DNA of 64,000 bases from Frondihabitans peucedani (GCF_039537585.1 NZ_BAABAU010000001.1:2170001-2234000), one strand, 5' to 3'. Numbered from the stretch's first letter, positions 48,197-58,153 are shown. Translations and numbers: made by a program. Notes: generated from the letters alone by a model not told the origin.

Positions 48197-48202
48197 TCCC
48201 TC

Positions 48203-49228
48203 GTGAGCCGTCGCCCGATCGTCATCGCCCATCGCGGAGCCTCCGGGCACCGGCCCGAGCACGGAGAGGCGGCGTATCGGTTGGCAGTCGCGCAGGGTGC
48301 CGACGCGATCGAGCCGGACATCGTCTCGACCCGCGACGGCGTGCTGATCCTGCGCCATGAGAACGAGATCTCCGGGACCACCGATGTCGCCGACCACGCC
48401 TCGTTCGCCGACAGGCGGACCACCAAGGAGATCGACGGCGTGGCCGTGACGGGCTGGTTCACCGAGGACTTCACCTGGGCCGAGCTCGAGGGACTCCGCA
48501 TCCGGGAGCGCCTGCCGCACCTCCGGCCGGCGTCGGCCGCGCACGACGGCGAGGGCAGGATCCAGAGGCTGGCCGACCTCCTCGCGATCCTGGACGAGGA
48601 CGACGCGCGGGGTCGCCCCGCCGGCCCGGTCGGACTCGTCGCCGAGATCAAGCACGCCACGTACTTCGCATCGGTCGGCCTGCCGCTCGACGAGCTGGTG
48701 GCGGCCGAGTACGCGCGCGCCGGCTGGTCGGACGATCCGCGGCTGACGGTCGAGAGCTTCGAGAGCTCGGTGCTGATGGAGCTCGGTGACCGGGGGGTCT
48801 CGGGGCGGCGGGTGTACCTCCTCGAGAAGGCCGGTGCTCCCTTCGACCTCGTCGCGCGAGACGGATCCGCAGCCACGACCTACCGGGAGCAGCTCGAGCC
48901 TGCCGCGCTCGCCGACCTGGCCCGCCGGGCGGGGCTCGACGGCATCAGCCTCGACAAGAAGATGCTTATCGATGGGGCCGGGGTCGCGGATCCTGCGCTG
49001 GTCGACCGCGCCCACGCGCTGGGGCTGGACGTCTTCACGTGGACCCTCCGCCCCGAGAACGCCTTCGTCAGCCGGGCCTTCCGCACGAGCGGCGACAAGG
49101 CCGAGCGCGGCGACTGGCGGACGGAGCTCGAACGCGTGGCAGCGACGGGCGTCGACGGGGTGTTCGCCGACTACCCCGACCTCGTCGTCGAAGCCCTCGG
49201 GCGCGATGCCCTCGGCCGGGACTCCTGA
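48203..49228 (+). CDS. Glycerophosphodiester phosphodiesterase
   Basis: The product is 341 residues from GTG. HRGASGHRPE supplies the first catalytic His and Glu; IEPDIVSTRDGVLILRHENE the second His and the metal-binding acids; VAEIKHATYF and FTWTLRPENAF complete the GDPD barrel. It hydrolyses glycerophosphodiesters to glycerol-3-phosphate. There is no signal peptide, so it probably acts in the cytoplasm. Confidence 0.92.
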   Translation: MSRRPIVIAHRGASGHRPEHGEAAYRLAVAQGADAIEPDIVSTRDGVLILRHENEISGTTDVADHASFADRRTTKEIDGVAVTGWFTEDFTWAELEGLRIRERLPHLRPASAAHDGEGRIQRLADLLAILDEDDARGRPAGPVGLVAEIKHATYFASVGLPLDELVAAEYARAGWSDDPRLTVESFESSVLMELGDRGVSGRRVYLLEKAGAPFDLVARDGSAATTYREQLEPAALADLARRAGLDGISLDKKMLIDGAGVADPALVDRAHALGLDVFTWTLRPENAFVSRAFRTSGDKAERGDWRTELERVAATGVDGVFADYPDLVVEALGRDALGRDS

Positions 49229-49298
49229 GCGGCCGCCGGCATCGCGGAGGCCGTGGACGGGGCGCAGGATCACGGCCGACGATGTCGGTGCCCGCGCT

Positions 49299-49304
49299 TA
49301 AGCT
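49299..49304 (+). promoter_or_regulatory. -10 box of pcrA
   Basis: TAAGCT ends 10 bases before the ATG at 49314, predicting a leader of about 3 bases. Confidence 0.4.
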
Positions 49305-49313
49305 GGTACGACC

Positions 49314-51782
49314 ATGACGATCGTGCTCGAACCCTCCGAACCCACTCGCGGCCCTGGCGCGCCCAGCGGCCCCGGCGTCGGCGGCTCGTTCGGCGACCGG
49401 CTCGTCGCCGGCCTCAACCCGCAGCAGAGAGAGGCCGTCGAGTACCGCGGGCAGTCGCTGCTCATTGTCGCCGGGGCGGGCTCGGGCAAGACCAGCGTGC
49501 TGACGCGCAGGATCGCGGGGCTCATCGACTCCGGAGAGGCCTGGCCCAGCCAGATCCTCGCCATCACCTTCACGAACAAGGCCGCCGCCGAGATGCGCGA
49601 GCGCGTCGCCCAGCTGATCGGGCAGTCGTCGGAGGGCATGTGGATCTCGACGTTCCACTCCGCCTGCGTCCGCATCCTGCGCCGGGAGGCCGAGCAGTTC
49701 GGCTTCACGAAGAGCTTCACGATCTACGACTCCGCCGACTCGCGCGCCCTCCTCAAGCGGATCCTCAAGGAGCTCGACGCCGACTCGCTGGGCTTCACCG
49801 TGAGCCAGGCCTCGGGCAAGATCTCGAAGCTCAAGAACGAGCTGAGCGACGTCGAGAGCTACTCCCGGCAGATCAACCTGGGCGACCCGCAGGAGGTCAT
49901 GTTCCTCGAGATCTTCCGCCAGTACACCCGAGAGCTGCAGCGGGCCAACGCCTTCGACTTCGACGACCTCATCGCGCAGACGGTCTACCTGTTCCGGGCG
50001 TTCCCGCACGTGGCGGCGGTCTATCAGCGTCGGTTCCGTCACATCCTGGTCGACGAGTACCAAGACACCAACCACGCGCAGTACGCGCTGATCCGCGAGC
50101 TGACGCGCCCCGTCGACCCGGAGCTCGTCGAGGACCTCGAGCGGGGCGGGCAGTTCGTCGCCAGCCTCCGCGACGGGAGCGGCCGGATCCCGGGCGCCTC
50201 GCTCACCGTGGTCGGCGACTCCGACCAGTCGATCTACGCCTTCCGGGGTGCGGACATCCGCAACATCACCGAGTTCGAGCACGACTTCCCGAACTCGAAG
50301 GTGATCCTGCTCGAGCAGAACTACCGGTCGACGCAGAACATCCTCGACGCGGCCAACGCCGTCATCGCCAACAACTTCGACCGCCAGGCCAAGAACCTCT
50401 TCACGACGGTCGGCTCGGGCGACAAGATCACGGGCTTCACGGGCTACACCGGGCACGACGAGGCGCAGTTCGTGGCCGACGAGATCGCGACCCTGCACGA
50501 CGACGGCATGGCGTACAAAGACATGGCCGTCTTCTACCGCACCAACTCCCAGACCAGAGCCCTCGAAGAGATCTTCATCCGCTCCGCGATCCCGTACCGG
50601 GTGCTGGGCGGCACCAAGTTCTACGAGCGCGCCGAGATCAAAGACGCCATGGCGTACCTGATCTCCGTGGCGAACCCCGCCGACCCGATGGCGCTCCGCC
50701 GCATCATGAACGTTCCCAAGCGCGGGATCGGACCGGCGACCGAGACGGCCCTGCAGCGGTACGCCGACCAGCACGAGGTGGGGCTCCGCGACGCGCTCCG
50801 GAACGCGTCCGAGCTCGGCCTCGGGCCGAAGGTCACCGGTGCCATCACGGGGCTCGCGAAGCTGCTCGACGACGTGTCGGCGACGTCCGCGACCGCGCCG
50901 GTCAGCGACATCCTGACCGCGCTCATCGAGGGCAGCGGGATCGTCGACGCCCTGCGCGCCTCGCGCGATCCTCAAGACGAGGCCCGCGCCGAGAACATCG
51001 ACGAGCTCGTGGCCGTGACCCGCGAGTTCCAGAAGAACAACCCCGAGGGCACCCTCCTCGACTTCCTCACGGAGGTCACCCTCGTCGCCGCGGCCGACGA
51101 CCTCGACGACTCGAGCGGGACCGTCTCGCTCATGACCCTCCACACGGCCAAGGGCCTGGAGTACGAGGCGGTCTTCCTGACCGGGGTCGAAGAAGACCTC
51201 CTGCCGCACCGCATGTCCGCCTCCGAGCCGGGCGGCCCGGCCGAGGAGCGCCGGCTGTTCTACGTCGGCATCACGCGCGCCAGGAAGAAGCTGTTCCTCT
51301 CGCTCGCGATGACCAGGGCGCAGTTCGGCGAGGTCAACGTGGCGATGCCGTCGCGGTACCTCCAGGAGATCCCGGTCGAGCTGATCGACTGGAAGCAGTC
51401 GCCCGGCATGGCGACCAGCCGGGGCGGCACGCAGCCGCGGGCGCTCAACGCGCGACGAGACGGGGGTCTCGGCGGCGACAGCGGCGGCTTCGGCGGCCGG
51501 GCCCGTGCGGGCGGCGGCTTCGGTGGAGGCAGCTACGACCGCGCGACGGCGGCCTCGAAGACGAAGCCGAAGACCGAGTGGGCCAACCGCGTCACGGGCA
51601 CCGTCCGCGACAACGGCGACCTCGAGCTCGAAGCCGGCGACAGGATCTCGCACGTCGACTTCGGCGAGGGGCGTGTGGTGGCCGTCACCGGTGTGGGTCC
51701 GCGCCGGATCGCCGAGGTGCAGTTCGACACCGCCGGCCGGAAGAAGCTCCTGATCAAGGTCGCGCCGATCGAGAAGGTCTAG
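49314..51782 (+). CDS. pcrA: ATP-dependent DNA helicase PcrA/UvrD
   Basis: The product is 822 residues. Superfamily 1 motifs in order: GAGSGKTSVLTRRIA (I), HILVDEYQDTNHAQY (II), VVGDSDQSIYAFRGAD (III), LEQNYRSTQNIL (IV), VSLMTLHTAKGLEYEAVFL (V), RRLFYVGITRARKKLFL (VI). A Gly/Arg-rich linker precedes a C-terminal Tudor-like domain (ISHVDFGEGRVVAVTGVG) that in PcrA contacts RNA polymerase. It acts in nucleotide excision repair and in removing recombinase or stalled complexes. Confidence 0.97.
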   Translation: MTIVLEPSEPTRGPGAPSGPGVGGSFGDRLVAGLNPQQREAVEYRGQSLLIVAGAGSGKTSVLTRRIAGLIDSGEAWPSQILAITFTNKAAAEMRERVAQLIGQSSEGMWISTFHSACVRILRREAEQFGFTKSFTIYDSADSRALLKRILKELDADSLGFTVSQASGKISKLKNELSDVESYSRQINLGDPQEVMFLEIFRQYTRELQRANAFDFDDLIAQTVYLFRAFPHVAAVYQRRFRHILVDEYQDTNHAQYALIRELTRPVDPELVEDLERGGQFVASLRDGSGRIPGASLTVVGDSDQSIYAFRGADIRNITEFEHDFPNSKVILLEQNYRSTQNILDAANAVIANNFDRQAKNLFTTVGSGDKITGFTGYTGHDEAQFVADEIATLHDDGMAYKDMAVFYRTNSQTRALEEIFIRSAIPYRVLGGTKFYERAEIKDAMAYLISVANPADPMALRRIMNVPKRGIGPATETALQRYADQHEVGLRDALRNASELGLGPKVTGAITGLAKLLDDVSATSATAPVSDILTALIEGSGIVDALRASRDPQDEARAENIDELVAVTREFQKNNPEGTLLDFLTEVTLVAAADDLDDSSGTVSLMTLHTAKGLEYEAVFLTGVEEDLLPHRMSASEPGGPAEERRLFYVGITRARKKLFLSLAMTRAQFGEVNVAMPSRYLQEIPVELIDWKQSPGMATSRGGTQPRALNARRDGGLGGDSGGFGGRARAGGGFGGGSYDRATAASKTKPKTEWANRVTGTVRDNGDLELEAGDRISHVDFGEGRVVAVTGVGPRRIAEVQFDTAGRKKLLIKVAPIEKV

Positions 51783-51805
51783 CCGTCTTGGCGGTCCGGT
51801 GCGCC

Positions 51806-51850
51806 GGCGGTCCGGCAGGCCGGGCTCTGAGCCCGGCCCGCCGGACCGCC
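51806..51850. terminator. Bidirectional terminator between pcrA and the surface-protein gene
   Basis: 21-bp stem (51806-51826 with 51830-51850, one mismatch) and a 3-base loop. The left arm starts with GGCGGTCCGG, which also occurs just before at 51790. Confidence 0.85.
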
Positions 51851-51878
51851 TGTCGTTCTACGGGTGGCCGGTCGAGGC

Positions 51879-53891
51879 CTAGCCGAGGCGGGCGCGTCGG
51901 CGGCGGAGCAGCGCCCGGCCTCCGAGCGAGAGGGCGCCGAGGCTGACGCCGAGCCCGCCGAGGGCGAGGAGCCCTGCCGTGCTCGAGCTTCCCGTGAAGG
52001 CGAGCGCGGCGGGCTGCGGCCTCGGCGTCCGCGTCGCACGCGGGACGACCACTGCGGGGGTGACGGGCGGCGCGGTCACGGGCGGAGTCGCCACCGGGGG
52101 AGTGGTGGCCGGCGGCGTCACCACGGCGGGCGTGGTCGGAGGCGCGGTCGGCTTCTCGGGCGCCGCGACCGTGAGCATCTCCGGGGCGTGGGCGACGAGG
52201 TCGGAGAACGGCGCGATCTCGCGGTGGCCCGACGCGTCGGGCGCGGATCCTGCGGACCGGAACACGAACACGTAGTGCCCGGGCTCCGAGACCCGGAGAC
52301 ACGGCGTGGTGTAGCTGCCGTCCGCTGCCAGGCGAGTGGTGGTGGTCCCGGCGACCGGGGCTGCACCCAGGTCGGAGAGGTCTGTCCCGTCGGCGACAGG
52401 CGCGTCGTACGGTCCGAGCAGCAGCGACTCGACCTCGACCCCGTCGTGCGAGTCGCCGCCGGTCGAGAGGCCCGTGATGTCGAGCTCGTCGACGGCGCAT
52501 CCGCCGGCCTCGAGCGTCTCGTCGGCGACCGTGGTGTGCACGGACACGCCGGACGGGCTGAACGTGGCCTCGCTCGCCGTGCCGAAGGGCGACCTCCAGG
52601 CCTCGACGCGGTCACGCCCGCGGTCGGCGGGGGTGTCTGCGGGCTCGATCGTCTCGACCCAGACGTAGTGCCCGGTCTCGGGGACCCGGCAGGCCGGCGT
52701 CGTGGCGGTACCAGGGCCGTCGGTGAAGGCGGTGCTCACCGTGCAGACGACCGGCGCCGAGGCAGGCCACTCGGCCGACGGCCGCACCGCGTCGGCGAAG
52801 GGCCCGAGCAGGCGGCTCTTCACGGTGACCGGGATGGGCGCGGTGGTGTCGCCCGAGCGGTAGCGGCCCCACTCGCCGAGCAGACCCTCGCCCGGAGCGG
52901 CAGAGACGGTGAGACGGTCGCGCAGCTCGGCGTCGGGCGACACCTGGGCCCGGCTCGTCTGCGTCACGACCCGCGGCCGGAAGGGTCTCGGAGAGAGCGC
53001 GGACGCCGTCGCAATGGCCGTCGCCACGCCCTTGGCGCCCGCCGAGTAGAGGAGTCGCTGAGACCCGGCGGCACTCGAGCCGACCGTCACCTGCCCGCCG
53101 ATCTTGAGGGCGGTGAAGGTGGCGTCGGCCCGGATCGCGACGCGGGAGGCGCTGGTGTCGGCGGTGAGCGCGATCCTGGTGCCGTTGGCGACCGACCCGG
53201 AGGACGAGCCGTTCGGCAGCTTCGCGTGGAGCAGCTTCAGGACGCCGCTGTACGTGCCCTTCGGCACTGTCGTCCTCGTGCCGTCGGGGTGCACCGCGGC
53301 GATGTCGGTCTGGACGCTGGCCACGCCTCGATCGTCGAGTCGCAGGTCGACCGTCGCCTCCGCGCGGATCGACGCCTGAGCGGCCGCGGAGCGCAGGATC
53401 TCGTTCGCCCGAGTCACGACGGCGGCCGCGCGACCGCCCGCTCGCCCCGCGTAGTAGGCCTGCGAGTGACCGTGCAGGCCGGTGATGGTCCAGACGGCGA
53501 GCTGCGCGGCGGCGGCATCGTCGGCCGACGGCGTGAAGGCGAACGACCTCGCGATGAATGCCAGCCTCGCGGTCTGCTCGGCAGTGGTGCCGGAGATCTG
53601 CGAGGTCGCGGTGGTCGTGTAGGAGTGGCCGACCGGGGAGAGCCTGCCGACGTCGAGGCAGAATCCGAGGCGGCCGTCGTCCATGCGGTAGGAGCCGAGC
53701 CAGGACGTGCCGTCGGCCGCAGACAGGTAGCCGACGCCGTGGCCGGAGGAGGTCAGCGCGTGGGCGGGCGAGGAGCGGACGAGGGACGCCGCGGTGAAGG
53801 CGACGAGCAGGATCGCGAGGGCGAGGAGAGCGCCGGGGCGCCTCCGACGCCGGTCGAGGGGTGGGCCGGACATCCGAAGTGGTGTGAACAT
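51879..53891 (-). CDS. Sortase-anchored (LAFTG) surface protein with possible thioester domain
   Basis: The product is 670 residues. A basic stretch and signal helix (about 20-45) lead to a domain with Cys78 in GRLGFCLDVG and Gln130 in AAAAQLAVWTITG, the spacing and context of internal Cys-Gln thioester domains of Gram-positive adhesins. Middle: two related segments each with CRVPETGHYVWVETI or CLRVSEPGHYVFVFR, possible stalk repeats. Then a Thr/Pro/Val-rich stretch (570-625), LAFTG (630-634), a hydrophobic helix and RRRRAR: a class E sortase (LAxTG) wall-anchor signal. Likely covalently attached to peptidoglycan. No sortase gene is in the window. Adhesion is inference. Confidence 0.8.
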   Translation of the reverse strand: MFTPLRMSGPPLDRRRRRPGALLALAILLVAFTAASLVRSSPAHALTSSGHGVGYLSAADGTSWLGSYRMDDGRLGFCLDVGRLSPVGHSYTTTATSQISGTTAEQTARLAFIARSFAFTPSADDAAAAQLAVWTITGLHGHSQAYYAGRAGGRAAAVVTRANEILRSAAAQASIRAEATVDLRLDDRGVASVQTDIAAVHPDGTRTTVPKGTYSGVLKLLHAKLPNGSSSGSVANGTRIALTADTSASRVAIRADATFTALKIGGQVTVGSSAAGSQRLLYSAGAKGVATAIATASALSPRPFRPRVVTQTSRAQVSPDAELRDRLTVSAAPGEGLLGEWGRYRSGDTTAPIPVTVKSRLLGPFADAVRPSAEWPASAPVVCTVSTAFTDGPGTATTPACRVPETGHYVWVETIEPADTPADRGRDRVEAWRSPFGTASEATFSPSGVSVHTTVADETLEAGGCAVDELDITGLSTGGDSHDGVEVESLLLGPYDAPVADGTDLSDLGAAPVAGTTTTRLAADGSYTTPCLRVSEPGHYVFVFRSAGSAPDASGHREIAPFSDLVAHAPEMLTVAAPEKPTAPPTTPAVVTPPATTPPVATPPVTAPPVTPAVVVPRATRTPRPQPAALAFTGSSSTAGLLALGGLGVSLGALSLGGRALLRRRRARLG

Positions 53892-53987
53892 GGGCCGACC
53901 CTCGCGGATCTCCCGGGCGCGGGACGGCCGCCGGGGCGTCCCTGGGGAGGGATCACGCCCGGCGGCCGTCGGTGGAGGAGAGGTCCG

Positions 53988-54206
53988 CTACTCCTCGGGG
54001 AGGTCGACCTCGTCGCCCTCGAGGTCGTTCGGGGCCTCGTAGGGCTCGCCCTCGCGCGGAGAGCCGCCCGTCGGGCCGTCGTTCCCCTCGCCCACGCCCT
54101 GCTCCACGGTCTCACCGGCGACCGCGTCGTTGGTCACGATCTGCTGGCTCTCCTCGAAGCGGGTCTCGGTGTCGTCGTCGCTGAAGGGGGCATCTGATTC
54201 GCTCAT
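53988..54206 (-). CDS. Small acidic protein, unknown function
   Basis: A 72-codon frame starting MSESDAPFSDDDTETRFEES and ending EGDEVDLPEE; about one third acidic residues, no hydrophobic segment, probably disordered and cytoplasmic. GGGAG lies about 15 bases upstream of ATG. It stands alone between the surface-protein gene and sucC. No family recognised. Confidence 0.55.
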   Translation of the reverse strand: MSESDAPFSDDDTETRFEESQQIVTNDAVAGETVEQGVGEGNDGPTGGSPREGEPYEAPNDLEGDEVDLPEE

Positions 54207-54349
54207 GGCGCCGTTGTACTCCCGCCGCCGCGGATCGGCCCGAGAGAGGGGGACGGCCCGGTCGAAGCGGGTCGGCCCGTGGTCGCGTCGGCACGGCCCC
54301 CGGCGAGCGGGACAGGGCTCTCTGCAGGCTCCGGAAAGGCCGGAAGCGC

Positions 54350-54355
54350 TAGGCT
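54350..54355 (+). promoter_or_regulatory. Possible -10 box of the sucCD transcript
   Basis: TAGGCT; transcription expected near 54362 gives a 143-base leader before sucC. The 298 bases between the acidic-protein gene and sucC hold this box, a GGAAAGGCCGGAAG direct repeat, and no gene. A short frame from ATG 54368 inside the leader has no recognisable product. Confidence 0.45.
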
Positions 54356-54504
54356 GACCCCGGCCCGATGTCTCGATGTCGAGAGAGCTCGAGACGAGTG
54401 CGGACGGGGCTCCGGCATCCTCGGGTGCAGTCCCCGGTCGTGATCCTGACGACCGTGACGACGCAGAGACGTGATGACGCAGAGATGCGGATTGGAAGAA
54501 CAGC

Positions 54505-55668
54505 GTGGATCTTTTCGAGTACCAGGCCCGAGACCTCTTCGAGGCCTACGGCGTGCCGGTCCTGCCGGGGCTCATCGCAGACACCCCGGCCGAGGTGAGG
54601 GCGGCGGCCGAGAAGATCGGCGGCGTGACCGTCGTCAAGGCGCAGGTCAAGGTCGGCGGCCGCGGCAAGGCCGGCGGAGTTAAGGTCGCGAAGACCCCCG
54701 ACGACGCCGAGGCTGCCGCCGAGGCGATCCTGGGGCTCGACATCAAGGGCCACGAGGTCAAGCGGGTCATGGTCGCCGGCGGCGCGCAGATCAAGCAGGA
54801 GTTCTACTTCTCGGTGCTCCTCGACCGGGCCAACCGCTCGTACCTGTCGCTGTGCAGCGTCGAGGGCGGCATGGAGATCGAGGAGCTCGCGGTCGAGCGC
54901 CCCGAGGCCCTCGCCCGCGTCGAGGTCGACCCGCTGACCGGCATCGACCTCGAGAAGGCCAAGGCCATCGCGAAGGCCGGCGGCTTCCCCGACGACCTCA
55001 TCGAGAAGGTCGCGCCGGTCCTGGTCAAGCTCTACGACGTGTACACCGGCGAAGACGCCAGCCTCGTCGAGGTCAACCCGCTGGTCCTGACCGAGCAGGG
55101 CGACATCGTCGCTCTCGACGGCAAGGTCTCGATCGACGAGAACGCCGACTTCCGGCACCCGAACCACGCCGAGCTCGAAGACGCCGAGGCGGCCGACCCG
55201 CTCGAGGCCAAGGCCAAGGCGGCCGGCCTCAACTACGTGAAGCTCGACGGCGAGGTCGGCATCATCGGCAACGGCGCGGGCCTCGTCATGTCGACGCTCG
55301 ACGTCGTCGCCTACGCCGGCGAGAAGCACAACGGCGTGAAGCCGGCGAACTTCCTCGACATCGGCGGCGGGGCGAGCGCCGAGGTCATGGCCAACGGCCT
55401 CGACGTCATCCTGGGCGACTCGCAGGTCAAGAGCGTCTTCGTCAACGTCTTCGGCGGCATCACCGCCTGCGACGCGGTCGCCAACGGGATCGTCGCAGCC
55501 CTCGGCATCCTGGGCGACGCCGCGACGAAGCCGCTCGTGGTCCGCCTCGACGGCAACAACGTCGACGAGGGGCGCCGCATCCTGGCGGAGGCGAACCACC
55601 CGCTCGTGACCGTCGTACCGACCATGGACGAGGCTGCCGACAAGGCCGCCGAGCTCGCTTCGAAGTAA
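54505..55668 (+). CDS. sucC: Succinate-CoA ligase (ADP-forming), beta subunit
   Basis: The product is 387 residues from GTG ([20 protein letters not shown]), with an ATP-grasp domain ([20 protein letters not shown]) and C-terminal ligase half ([20 protein letters not shown]). With SucD it interconverts succinyl-CoA and succinate in the citric acid cycle. GGAAGAA upstream is the ribosome binding site; sucD follows after 15 bases. Confidence 0.98.
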   Translation: MDLFEYQARDLFEAYGVPVLPGLIADTPAEVRAAAEKIGGVTVVKAQVKVGGRGKAGGVKVAKTPDDAEAAAEAILGLDIKGHEVKRVMVAGGAQIKQEFYFSVLLDRANRSYLSLCSVEGGMEIEELAVERPEALARVEVDPLTGIDLEKAKAIAKAGGFPDDLIEKVAPVLVKLYDVYTGEDASLVEVNPLVLTEQGDIVALDGKVSIDENADFRHPNHAELEDAEAADPLEAKAKAAGLNYVKLDGEVGIIGNGAGLVMSTLDVVAYAGEKHNGVKPANFLDIGGGASAEVMANGLDVILGDSQVKSVFVNVFGGITACDAVANGIVAALGILGDAATKPLVVRLDGNNVDEGRRILAEANHPLVTVVPTMDEAADKAAELASK

Positions 55669-55683
55669 AGGGCACCAACAGAC

Positions 55684-56577
55684 ATGTCGATCTTCCTCAA
55701 CAAAGACAACAAGGTCATCGTCCAGGGCATCACCGGCGGCGAGGGCACCAAGCACACGGCCCTCATGCTCAAGGCCGGCACGCAGGTGGTCGGCGGGGTC
55801 AACGCCCGCAAGGCCGGCACCACCGTCACGCACGGCGACGTCGAGCTCCCCGTCTTCGGAACGGTCGCCGAGGCGATCGAGACCACCGGCGCCGACGTGT
55901 CGATCGTCTTCGTGCCGCCGGCGTTCGCGAAGGACGCCGTCGTCGAGGCCATCGAGGCCGGCATCCCGCTCGTCGTCGTCATCACCGAGGGCATCCCCGC
56001 GCAGGACGCAGCGGAGTTCTGGGCGCTCGCGAAGTCGAAGGGCGGCGCGACGCGCATCATCGGCCCGAACTGCCCCGGCATCATCACGCCCGGCGAGTCG
56101 CTGGTCGGCATCACGCCGAACAACATCACCGGCAAGGGCCCGATCGGGCTCGTCTCGAAGTCGGGCACCCTGACCTACCAGATGATGTTCGAGCTGCGCG
56201 ATCTCGGCTTCTCCACCGCCATCGGCATCGGCGGCGACCCCGTCATCGGCACGACCCACATCGACGCGCTCGAGGCGTTCGAGAACGACCCCGAGACGAA
56301 GGCGATCGTCATGATCGGCGAGATCGGCGGCGACGCCGAAGAGCGCGCAGCCGACTTCATCAAGGCGCACGTCACGAAGCCGGTCGTCGGCTACGTGGCA
56401 GGGTTCACCGCGCCCGAGGGCAAGACCATGGGTCACGCGGGCGCGATCGTCTCCGGATCGGCGGGCACCGCGCAGGCCAAGAAGGAGGCCCTCGAGGCCG
56501 CCGGCGTCAAGGTCGGCAAGACGCCGTCCGAGACCGCCGCGCTTCTGCGCGAGGTGTACGGCCAGCTCGCGGGCTGA
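55684..56577 (+). CDS. sucD: Succinate-CoA ligase, alpha subunit
   Basis: The product is 297 residues. CoA-binding Rossmann part ([20 protein letters not shown]) and the phosphorylated His in [20 protein letters not shown] are present. It forms the catalytic complex with SucC. A compound 17-bp hairpin terminator follows 25 bases after the stop. Confidence 0.98.
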   Translation: MSIFLNKDNKVIVQGITGGEGTKHTALMLKAGTQVVGGVNARKAGTTVTHGDVELPVFGTVAEAIETTGADVSIVFVPPAFAKDAVVEAIEAGIPLVVVITEGIPAQDAAEFWALAKSKGGATRIIGPNCPGIITPGESLVGITPNNITGKGPIGLVSKSGTLTYQMMFELRDLGFSTAIGIGGDPVIGTTHIDALEAFENDPETKAIVMIGEIGGDAEERAADFIKAHVTKPVVGYVAGFTAPEGKTMGHAGAIVSGSAGTAQAKKEALEAAGVKVGKTPSETAALLREVYGQLAG

Positions 56578-56602
56578 GTCGGCTCGCCCACAGCACGCAT
56601 TC

Positions 56603-56640
56603 CGGCCCCGGACACGCAGCACGCTGCGTGACCGGGGCCG
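56603..56640 (+). terminator. Terminator after sucD
   Basis: Outer 9-bp stem CGGCCCCGG/CCGGGGCCG, an A-A mismatch, and inner 8-bp stem CACGCAGC/GCTGCGTG closing a very small loop; followed by ATTTG. Confidence 0.85.
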
Positions 56641-56700
56641 ATTTGCGTGTCGGGAGCCTGAGGGGCGGCGGGGCGGTCCTCCGGCGTCGGTGCCCCGAGG

Positions 56701-56706
56701 TACAGT
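56701..56706 (+). promoter_or_regulatory. -10 box of the perM gene
   Basis: TACAGT ends 10 bases before the ATG at 56716, predicting a leader of about 3 bases. Confidence 0.4.
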
Positions 56707-56715
56707 CGTCGCCGT

Positions 56716-58137
56716 ATGAACCGCCCCGCAACCGCCGTCTTCGCCGCGCTCGAGTCCCTCCTCGTCGTGGGCATCGGCGTGGGCGTCCCCGTCGTCGCCC
56801 TGACGTTCCTCTGGGCGTTCCAGTACGGCCTCCAGATCGACTGGCTCGTCTTCTGGCGCGCCGGCGTCGACATCTGGCTCGTCGGCCACGGGGTCGATCT
56901 CACCTTCACGCTCTCGAAGTCGGCCGCGGCTGCCACCGGTATCTCCGGGGCCGGGGCCCCGATCGTCGTGACCATCGCGGCCCTCGGGTTCGCGCTCGCG
57001 ACCGTGCTCCTCGGCGCCCGGACGGGCCGCAGGATCGCCGAGACCCGCCACCGCGCGCTCGGCAGCGGCACCGCGATCGCCACGTTCGCCGTCCTCGCGG
57101 CGCTGATCGCCGCCTCCGCGCATCAGCCCCTCGTCCGGATCGCAGGCATCCAGAGCGTCCTCCTGCCGACCCTGGTCTACGCCGTCCCCCTCCTGGTGGC
57201 GGCCGAGGTGAACCGTCGACGGCGCGGGGCCGACCCCGACCCGGTGACCGGCGCGATCCTGGACGCCCTCGGGCGCATCCCCGAGATCGGTCGCTCGGTC
57301 GCGGGAGTCGCCGTGCGCGCGGGTCTCAGCGTCGCCGTGATCGTCTTCGCCGTCTCGGGCGTCGTGGTCGGCCTGCTGCTGCTGACCCACTACGCGTCGA
57401 TCATCACCCTGTACGAGGGCGCCCACGCTGGCGGCCTCGGCGGTCTCGCGCTGACGCTCGGCCAGATCGCCCTGGTGCCGAATGCGATCGCCTGGGCGGC
57501 GTCGTGGCTGATCGGCCCGGGGTTCGCCCTGGGCGCAGGATCCTCGGTCTCGCCCCTCGGCACGACAATCGGGCCGATGCCCGCGATCCCGCTCCTCGGC
57601 GCCCTCCCGACGTCGTCGCCGACCTTCGGGTTCATCGGCATCCTGGTCCCCGTCGTGGCGTCGTTCGTCGTCATCACGCTCTTCCGCCCCGCCGTCGAGC
57701 GGGCGCTCGGCTCCGACGACACCCTCGTGATGCGCGCCGTCGCCGGTGTCTCGACCGGTGTCGCAGCGGGCCTCGTGATCGGGCTCGCGACCGGCTTCTC
57801 AGCAGGATCGGCGGGCCCGGGCCGCCTCGTGGCCGTAGGCCCCGACGGTCTCGTCGTCGGCGCGTTCGCCGCGCTCGAGGTCGCCGTCCCGGCCGTGCTG
57901 GCCCTGATCGTGCGGCAGCCCGCGGTCACGCTCGGCGACCTGACCGCCGCCGTCGGCGACCGGCTCCCGAGCCGCGGCGCCCCGGGGAGCACGGGCGACT
58001 CGCGCAGTACGGGCGCATCGGGTGGCAGCCGCGACTCGGGCGGCACGCGCGACACGGGCGACTCGCGCACCAGCTCCACCACCCCGACCCCGGCCGACGC
58101 CGTCCCCACCGAGAAGCTCGACGACCTGCGGCGCTGA
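56716..58137 (+). CDS. perM: PerM-type (DUF6350) cell-division membrane protein
   Basis: The product is 473 residues with about 8-9 helices (for example FAALESLLVVGIGVGVPVVAL and VVVGLLLLTHYASIITLYEG) and a Ser/Thr/Gly/Arg-rich cytoplasmic tail of 60 residues with GDSRSTG-type repeats. It matches the DUF6350 family, which includes mycobacterial PerM, a divisome-stabilising protein. The sucC-sucD-perM-purN-purH order is the same as in mycobacteria, which supports the call. Confidence 0.8.
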   Translation: MNRPATAVFAALESLLVVGIGVGVPVVALTFLWAFQYGLQIDWLVFWRAGVDIWLVGHGVDLTFTLSKSAAAATGISGAGAPIVVTIAALGFALATVLLGARTGRRIAETRHRALGSGTAIATFAVLAALIAASAHQPLVRIAGIQSVLLPTLVYAVPLLVAAEVNRRRRGADPDPVTGAILDALGRIPEIGRSVAGVAVRAGLSVAVIVFAVSGVVVGLLLLTHYASIITLYEGAHAGGLGGLALTLGQIALVPNAIAWAASWLIGPGFALGAGSSVSPLGTTIGPMPAIPLLGALPTSSPTFGFIGILVPVVASFVVITLFRPAVERALGSDDTLVMRAVAGVSTGVAAGLVIGLATGFSAGSAGPGRLVAVGPDGLVVGAFAALEVAVPAVLALIVRQPAVTLGDLTAAVGDRLPSRGAPGSTGDSRSTGASGGSRDSGGTRDTGDSRTSSTTPTPADAVPTEKLDDLRR

Positions 58138-58147
58138 GGCGCCACGC

Positions 58148-58153
58148 TAGGCT
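58148..58153 (+). promoter_or_regulatory. -10 box of purN (leaderless type)
   Basis: TAGGCT ends 7 bases before the GTG at 58160. Confidence 0.5.

Noticed and set aside
54368-54598. Short gene in the sucC leader
   Set aside because: The frame runs into sucC in another phase, has no ribosome binding site and an Arg/Ser-rich shadow-like product.
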